This document shows positions 58,680 through 64,000 of a stretch of DNA of 64,000 bases, one piece after another. Below the pieces are notes generated by a model, which searched no databases, had not been told where the DNA came from, and worked only from the letters and a program-made list of their open reading frames with translations. A program made the position numbers and the translations under genes. Numbering within the stretch: position 1 is the stretch's first letter; each line of letters starts with the position of its first letter. Source of the stretch: Pieris napi (Eukaryota; Arthropoda; Insecta; Lepidoptera; Pieridae); assembly GCF_905475465.1 (NCBI RefSeq), contig NC_062236.1, positions 9,682,001 through 9,746,000 of the forward strand. Reading direction: 5' to 3'.

Positions 58680-58899
58680 ATCAAATATCTAATAAATGTT
58701 GCTGTTCCAATAAAATGGTAAGAAAGTATTGGTATAAGACAAGCTGACGATATTATATTTAGTAAGTTTTAATTCATTATTTATAAAAAAGTATTAAAGT
58801 TTTGAGGTTTCGCAAATACAATTTTTTGGCAAAATTTTAATGTAAATCTTGTTAAAATATTTCAAAAAAATTAAATTTTGCATCAGTTTCGGACATTGG

Positions 58900-59040
58900 A
58901 AGTTGTTTTACTTATATTGGGAAATTTTTGTTTTAGTCTTGTCACCCTGACAACTATACCGTACGGATTCTACACGACGCACCACTATTTTCTCAATTCC
59001 TTAAAAGTTAATAAAACCCGTTGAAAATGCATTCATCAAA
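58900..59040 (+). promoter_or_regulatory. Attractin 5' leader with overlapping short upstream ORF
   Basis: Sequence directly before the attractin start; transcription start not determined. An upstream ATG at 59027 opens six codons and stops at TAG 59045-59047, overlapping the main start ATGGTAG. Confidence 0.4.
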
Positions 59041-59273
59041 ATGGTAGAGTCATTACAGATGTTTTTATTTCTTTTCAAATCAAAATACAGACGAAAATGT
59101 TCTTGGTTCTCGCCATTTCTGTGTTCAGTCTTGATCGTGTTATTGTTTTGTAATGGTGTTCTTACTAAGTGTAGTGATCACAATTGTGTGAAAGGTGTGT
59201 GTAAAAATGATACTTGCGTGTGTAATGAAGGGTGGCAGGGACCCGAGTGCCAGCACTGCGGCGGTAAAATAAA
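59041..59273 (+). CDS. dsd: Attractin (distracted) exon 1: signal/anchor and first EGF domain
   Basis: Attractin is a large cell-surface protein with EGF, CUB and kelch domains; in flies it is called distracted. ATG at 59041 opens a basic N-terminus (KSKYRRK), then a hydrophobic segment at about residues 25-42 (FLCSVLIVLLFCNGV) acting as signal peptide or anchor. It is followed by a compact EGF domain (CSDHNCVKGVCKNDTCVCNE then GWQGPEC). It ends in phase 2 before GTAAGT. A second upstream ATG is out of frame. Confidence 0.88.
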
Positions 59274-61003
59274 GTAAGTTCTACTTTTACTCGAAATTTT
59301 CAACTAGTTCAGTGACCCTATTTGACATCCAGCATTCAGCATGTCACCTAAGTAATTGCAAAAACATCGATGTAGGATCATCCAATTATATACTTTGGCT
59401 TCGTTATTTCCTTCTGAGTGAATAAATGAAGGTCGTTTTAACTTTCTAGGTTACGTGTTTAATGTGTAAGGGTTTTATAACATAAATTTGTGTTGATACT
59501 ATTTCCTATTGGAAAAGCTTTTATGTCTTCTTATAATAAGTCAAAACTTTAAAATACATGTTGTGAGTAATTAATGCAGACTTTCCACCTCTATGGAGAA
59601 TCATATAAGGCCTATGCTCTTTTAATTTTCCCCCTTATCCTACATACTTATATTACCAAAATCAATTTTCAAATGTCTAGTTTATTGTAATGCATGCAAT
59701 TTTTATTCATTAACTTCAGAAAGATAAGTAACAGAGGGAAACATCTGTTTTTTAGTGTCCTTCTTTGCACTTGTTCTATACAAATATTAAAAGTAAGGTT
59801 TCCTAAATAGGCTTAATGTTATAATTTCTAAAATGCTTGCTCAACAAAATGTCTATAATGTTTCTTGTAAGATATGATAAGTTATATACACATTTAACTT
59901 TATGGATCCTGAAAATTTTGATTAAATTTAAATATAGGAATTGAACTTCTAAACTTTTTGTAAACCCTGTGTTTAACTTGAAAATGTTTATAACTATACT
60001 ATAATATACTGTGCTTTAAATTAAATCTAAAAAGAAAAAATAAATATTAGATGCGGTGTGTCATAGTGAAATTAATACCACTAGAAAGTTTGTTCATAGA
60101 CTTATAATGTGTATAAATATATTGTATTTTCAACTGGTGCATAAACAAAAGTATGCTAGTTTAAATTCATTATTTAATGTATTTTTTTTTTATTTGAAAA
60201 AGTTAAGTTGTAATATAATTATTATTAGCAGATATTACTTTCACTATAAAATTTGTATATAAATTTATAATTATATAAACAAAATATGTTTGCAGTAGAT
60301 CAGATTATGTATATTACAGGTCACATTGATCGGCTTTACAATAAAGATACAATGTCTGTATCGTTTCAATAGACATGACATACTTAGTTGACTTATGTAT
60401 GACTTCATAAAGGGAATTTATTATGACAAGGTTACTAAATGAGTCTGATATTTAAATTTTTTTGACTAAATATAGAAACAGATATAAATGATGACCATTA
60501 AAAAATATACAACATTCCTCTTACTCCAATTAGCAATTATTGATTATTCAAACTTTTTATTTCTATACTAGTTATGAGCATGGTAACAATTAATTATCAA
60601 CAGAATCTGTTCCATTTTCAATTATATTGTTGGTATCATTGCTTTTACACGGTCATGGGTACAGGATATGCAAATTCATTACCTTTGATAACATTGTATG
60701 TTAAAATTATAACAATGTTACACTCAAACTTGTTTTTATAAAAGCTTGATATTTATGTGATTCTAAATATGTTATGGAATTTTTATTTTACCAAGCTATA
60801 TTTTTCCCTTATATATTAGTAAGATAATATTAGTTAAGATGTGGCGTCTAACACATAACTGATGTACTATTATATTATATAATTTCCTATAGTAATATTT
60901 GACATAGAATTATACATTTTTATTTAGTATTTATACTAAATATTATATATACAGTTTTGATAACTTTTAATTTTTTTAACTAATAAACTGTTTGATGTTT
61001 CAG
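59274..61003. other. Attractin intron 1
   Basis: 1.7 kb, AT-rich, without recognised elements; ends GATGTTTCAG. Confidence 0.6.
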
Positions 61004-61213
61004 ATTAACAGAACTATCAGGCATCATAACAGATGGTGCCGGTAATTACAGTGTAAGCACACAATGCTCTTGGCTTATATCACCTCCGGTTGTGCCTTCG
61101 CCTTCCCCTATAAGGATACGGTTAGAATCATTTGCAACTGAGTGTGGTTGGGACCACATGTATGTCTATGATGGTGATAGTGTAAGGGCTGAGAAATTAT
61201 TGGCTGTGTTTAG
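61004..61213 (+). CDS. dsd: Attractin exon 2: first part of CUB domain
   Basis: Acceptor GATGTTTCAG, donor GTAAGG; phases match both neighbours. It encodes LTELSGIITDGAGNYSVSTQ then CSWLISPP, and CGWDHMYVYDGDSV. The GxITDG..NY....CxWLI opening and the W-DHxYVYDGDS calcium/ligand-site region are typical of CUB domains in attractin. Confidence 0.92.
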
Positions 61214-61386
61214 GTAAGGAATTAGATATTTCTATATTTTTTTTAATAATAAAGTACTATATTCTTTTGGAGAGGTTTTTTATACCTTACAAATCAAATC
61301 ATCTCACTTTCAAAGCATAAATCTAAAACAGCAATTTTAGCGTTCAATGTTTTGATTTCTATTAATCACAACTCATATTATTACAG

Positions 61387-61553
61387 TGGTGTACTTGAAG
61401 AAGGGGAGTCTGGTTGGACGAGCCAAGTGATAGCGCGCTCTGGCAGTGCACTTATACATTTCTTCTCTGATGATGCATACGCGATGGAAGGGTTCAACGT
61501 TACGTACGCAACGTATTCGTGCCCGTCAAATGATCATAGGACGAATTGCTCTA
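61387..61553 (+). CDS. dsd: Attractin exon 3: end of CUB domain
   Basis: Acceptor TATTACAG, donor GTATGT. It completes the CUB domain (GSALIHFFSDDAYAMEGFNV then TYATYSC) and starts the second EGF domain (NDHRTNC). One base is carried into the next exon. An unspliced frame runs on into the intron, which explains the longer open frame. Confidence 0.92.
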
Positions 61554-62082
61554 GTATGTACAGTGATAAAAAGTTTCTTAATATAAAATAAAGTATTCTA
61601 AACTGTAAAAAAAAAATTAAGAGAAATTGTTTAATTGTTAAATTAATTAATTGTCTTCGGCACATAACTCTGACTTTTACTTTTATTGACATCAGACATA
61701 TACACATATTCATTTATGGGCCTAATTGGCCAGAAAGTCAAACTTAAATCTAGTTTCATGAGAAGTCAAACCATTTTTATTTATGAAGTTTGACATATTG
61801 ACAGTTTGACATATTTGACACTGAAAATGGACCAGTATTTTGTAGTGTCACCAGGAAAGTTGTATCAAAGTATATTTTTTTCCATCAATCATAAGATATC
61901 AACAAATATACAAAATAAAATAAATATGTCTGACAAAGATTTTAAATTTCCGTGTATACTTAACTTTACTCTTCTACGTAAAATAAATACATATTAACAG
62001 AAAGTACTGTACTTTAGTTAAATGAATTTTAGTTTAAAATAAAAAAAATCATGATTTTCATGCTTGTATTTTTACCTTCCAG
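61554..62082. other. Attractin intron 3
   Basis: AT-rich, 529 bp, no recognised elements. Confidence 0.6.
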
Positions 62083-62419
62083 ATCATGGCGAATGTGAAG
62101 AAGGCACATGTAGATGCGAGCCTGACTGGATAGGGGTAGCCTGTGATCATCCTCTTTGTCCTGACAACTGCAATGCTGAATATGGATCAGGGCAATGCAC
62201 CTCACATGGCTGCGAATGTACACCTTCAAGAACTGGATCAGATTGCAGTAAGGATAGTTCTCAGGGATCTTGGGGATGGGAGTGGAAGGAAGAAGGAGAA
62301 GGAGGAGACAGGCCAGGAAATACCCCACCAGCAGCAGCAGGACATTCACTATTAGTGTATGGAGATGACTTGTTAAGGATCGGTGGGGAGACTTTCTCGC
62401 AGGCGGAGTTTGTGTTCAG
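62083..62419 (+). CDS. dsd: Attractin exon 4: EGF pair and first kelch strand
   Basis: Acceptor TTACCTTCCAG, donor GTGGGT. It encodes HGECEEGTCRCEPDWIGVAC, then CPDNC...GQCTSHGCECTPSR and GSDC, two Cys-rich EGF-like modules. A Gly/Glu/Trp-rich linker follows (WGWEWKEEGEGG). It ends with GHSLLVYGDDLLRIGG, the first strand of the kelch propeller. Confidence 0.93.
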
Positions 62420-62752
62420 GTGGGTAATAAATTGAGTGAAACGTTTATGCAAAAATGGTTTGCACTATGGCAAAAGTATGTTAAATTTAATCCTTTTAGT
62501 GTCCACAATTTATTCAGTACGCATAAAGTTAAGGTTTTATGCGTATTGGACTACAATGTTTAGGATGTTTTTACTATATTAATAAAGACAGTTTTTAAAA
62601 TATTAGATAAACATCATCAATAATACACCCATTATTATTTAGGATGGATTTTTAACTTGCTTGAGAACATTGGTTTTATTGAAACGTTAATTAATTTTTG
62701 GATATTAGGAGATTATTTGAACATTTGAAATCATTATACTTTTTGGCTTCAG
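62420..62752. other. Attractin intron 4
   Basis: AT-rich, no recognised elements; ends TTGGCTTCAG. Confidence 0.6.
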
Positions 62753-62896
62753 ATATAATACAGCGAAACGTGGATGGACTACAATGGAGGCTCGCGGGGA
62801 AACACTGGCCCCAAGATTCGCACACTCCTCCATAATCTATGGCAACGAGATTATTGTCTATGGAGGTGTTGTCGCGTCAGACGAGCCTGATAGGGG
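62753..62896 (+). CDS. dsd: Attractin exon 5: kelch repeat
   Basis: Encodes YNTAKRGWTTMEARGETLAP then RFAHSSIIYGNEIIVYGGVV, a kelch repeat with the W...P..R..H......IYGG signature. Donor GTAAGA; ends in phase 2. Confidence 0.93.
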
Positions 62897-63233
62897 GTAA
62901 GATACATTAGTTGGATAAATTTATTGTAGTTTTGACTACAATAAGATGTTATTACTTAGCTGTTTAGATACCATATGCAAAAATTTACTTCCAACGAGAG
63001 CTTCTTATACAACTTTAATAATTTTGAATAATTAGCTAATTTTAATGAATAATTTATTAATTGCATGTTAATTAAAATATTTATACCCTATATTTATACT
63101 CTAGCTCGTAATTGTTTGTCAGGTATCTGTTATTAGCTCCGTTCGTATATTAGCGATACATTTTCTAACATTAAGGAAGTTTAGAATAAACAACCTTTAT
63201 TTCAAATTTTGGTTTAATAATTTATTTTTTCAG
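62897..63233. other. Attractin intron 5
   Basis: AT-rich, no recognised elements; ends TTTTTTCAG. Confidence 0.6.
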
Positions 63234-63379
63234 TGGTGGTCTAGCAGGCGTAGAAGGCCGTGGTGGCGAAGTGACCAACGAAGTATGGCGGGGAATGATT
63301 GACGCGGAATCCGTTCAATGGCGGAATGTCACACCCACAGCTTGCTCTCCGCATTACAGACCGCCGCTAGGACATTGTG
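63234..63379 (+). CDS. dsd: Attractin exon 6: kelch repeat continued
   Basis: Acceptor TTTTTCAG, donor GTACGT. It encodes GLAGVEGRGGEVTNEVWRGM then QWRNVTPTACSPHYRPPLGH and C. The conserved Trp residues and NE(V)W are those of the propeller. Ends with one base of a split Gly codon. Confidence 0.9.
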
Positions 63380-63972
63380 GTACGTTTCGAAGGACCAAAA
63401 GCGATTAAGTATTTTTCTTATGGTGTCTCAGTTGGTTGGTCCTTTCTGGTTTCTTCTATCTGTTTGCCATATTGATTTTGTATGATGATTTGATATTTTA
63501 AAAGAGTATCGAGAGTTTTTTTCGCCAGCTTTTTCTCTCGGTCTACACCCTGTCTTTTTTGCCAATCAGTAGGGATGTCTACCGATATAAATTTAATGAC
63601 GTGGAATAAGTGATACCTGTATCTTATATTCCATAATAAACACATTTGGCTTTGCTTGTCAAATAAACTTAAAATACGTTTCAAAAATTCCTATAATATT
63701 TAAAATCTGCGCTCAGTGATTTAGGCCCGTATTCTGGAACGTCAATTAAACTTCTAGTTTTAATAGCTGTCAACCAATTCTTTCTTATAAAGTTTAACAT
63801 ATTTGACAGCGTTCAAGATGAGATTGTCACTTGAGATACGAACTAGAATATGATTGATGAAAAGGACACTCCTTTGTATTTACATCACTGTCGATCGATT
63901 TTTTTTTACCATTATTTTCACAAACTAAAAATATTATAAATTTGTACAACGTATGAGTAAACATGCTTTCAG
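63380..63972. other. Attractin intron 6 with a LINE 3' tail
   Basis: 63515-63660 (GAGAGTTTTTTCGCCAGCTT, TCTCTCGGTCTACACCC, TATATTCCATAATAAACAC) is a LINE 3' UTR of the RTE-like family on +. Confidence 0.55.
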
Positions 63973-64000
63973 GTGGACTCCATTTATCGGGTCACACGGC
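63973..64000 (+). CDS. dsd: Attractin exon 7, cut by the window edge
   Basis: Acceptor GCTTTCAG. Two bases complete the Gly codon, then GLHLSGHT continues the kelch region. Most of the protein, including the transmembrane segment, lies to the right. Confidence 0.8.

Noticed and set aside
62029..62349. 106-codon - frame over attractin exon 4
   Set aside because: Shadow of the attractin + frame.
1..64000. CRISPR array, rRNA or tRNA genes
   Set aside because: No regularly spaced identical repeats with unique spacers, and no rRNA or full tRNA fold seen; only tRNA-like SINE heads.

Overview
The window looks like nuclear DNA of a moth or butterfly (Lepidoptera). It is AT-rich, with GC-rich coding exons split by long introns. 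It is littered with retroposon families typical of lepidopteran genomes: a tRNA-derived-type SINE and the 3' tails of several LINE families. Two conserved insect genes can be read exon by exon on the + strand: the ecdysone-response transcription factor E93 (Eip93F/Mblk-1) and the membrane protein attractin (distracted). Species assignment was not possible.

Left end (1 to about 4.6 kb): part of a virus-like, self-replicating DNA element of the Polinton/Maverick (adintovirus-like) kind. A family-B DNA polymerase runs off the left edge on the - strand and is open for about 700 codons. Next to it, also on -, is a small unidentified basic gene. Divergently on + are a 5'-truncated capsid-type ORF and an adenain-like cysteine protease. 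Both - strand genes carry a roughly 100-bp intron close to their start. A degenerate copy of the capsid 3' end lies just upstream of the capsid ORF. About 4.6 to 15 kb is a graveyard of transposons (LINE tails, SINEs, a long-armed palindromic MITE, a minisatellite) with no host exon that I can support.

Middle (15.1 to 49.6 kb): the 3' part of E93. Six phase-consistent exons lie at 15136-15335, 16188-16379, 28262-28387, 29589-29719, 38420-38554 and 46080-47409 (stop). They encode about 704 residues, including a conserved N-terminal block, a CYFC motif, a CtBP-type PLDLS motif and two pipsqueak-type helix-turn-helix domains. The first exon(s) were not found and are probably left of the window or within the transposon-rich stretch. 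Poly(A) signals occur at 47503 and 49544.

Intergenic (49.6 to 58.9 kb): a TA-flanked pogo/Tigger-like element, SINE and LINE pieces, a 1.6-kb inverted-repeat element built of hairpin modules around a GCGCGTCAGAT motif, and a 535-bp MITE.

Right end (59.0 to 64 kb): the first seven exons of attractin on +. They give a signal/anchor segment, EGF, CUB, EGF and the start of the kelch propeller, and the gene continues beyond the right edge. E93 and attractin are unrelated in function; nothing suggests co-regulation apart from their shared orientation.
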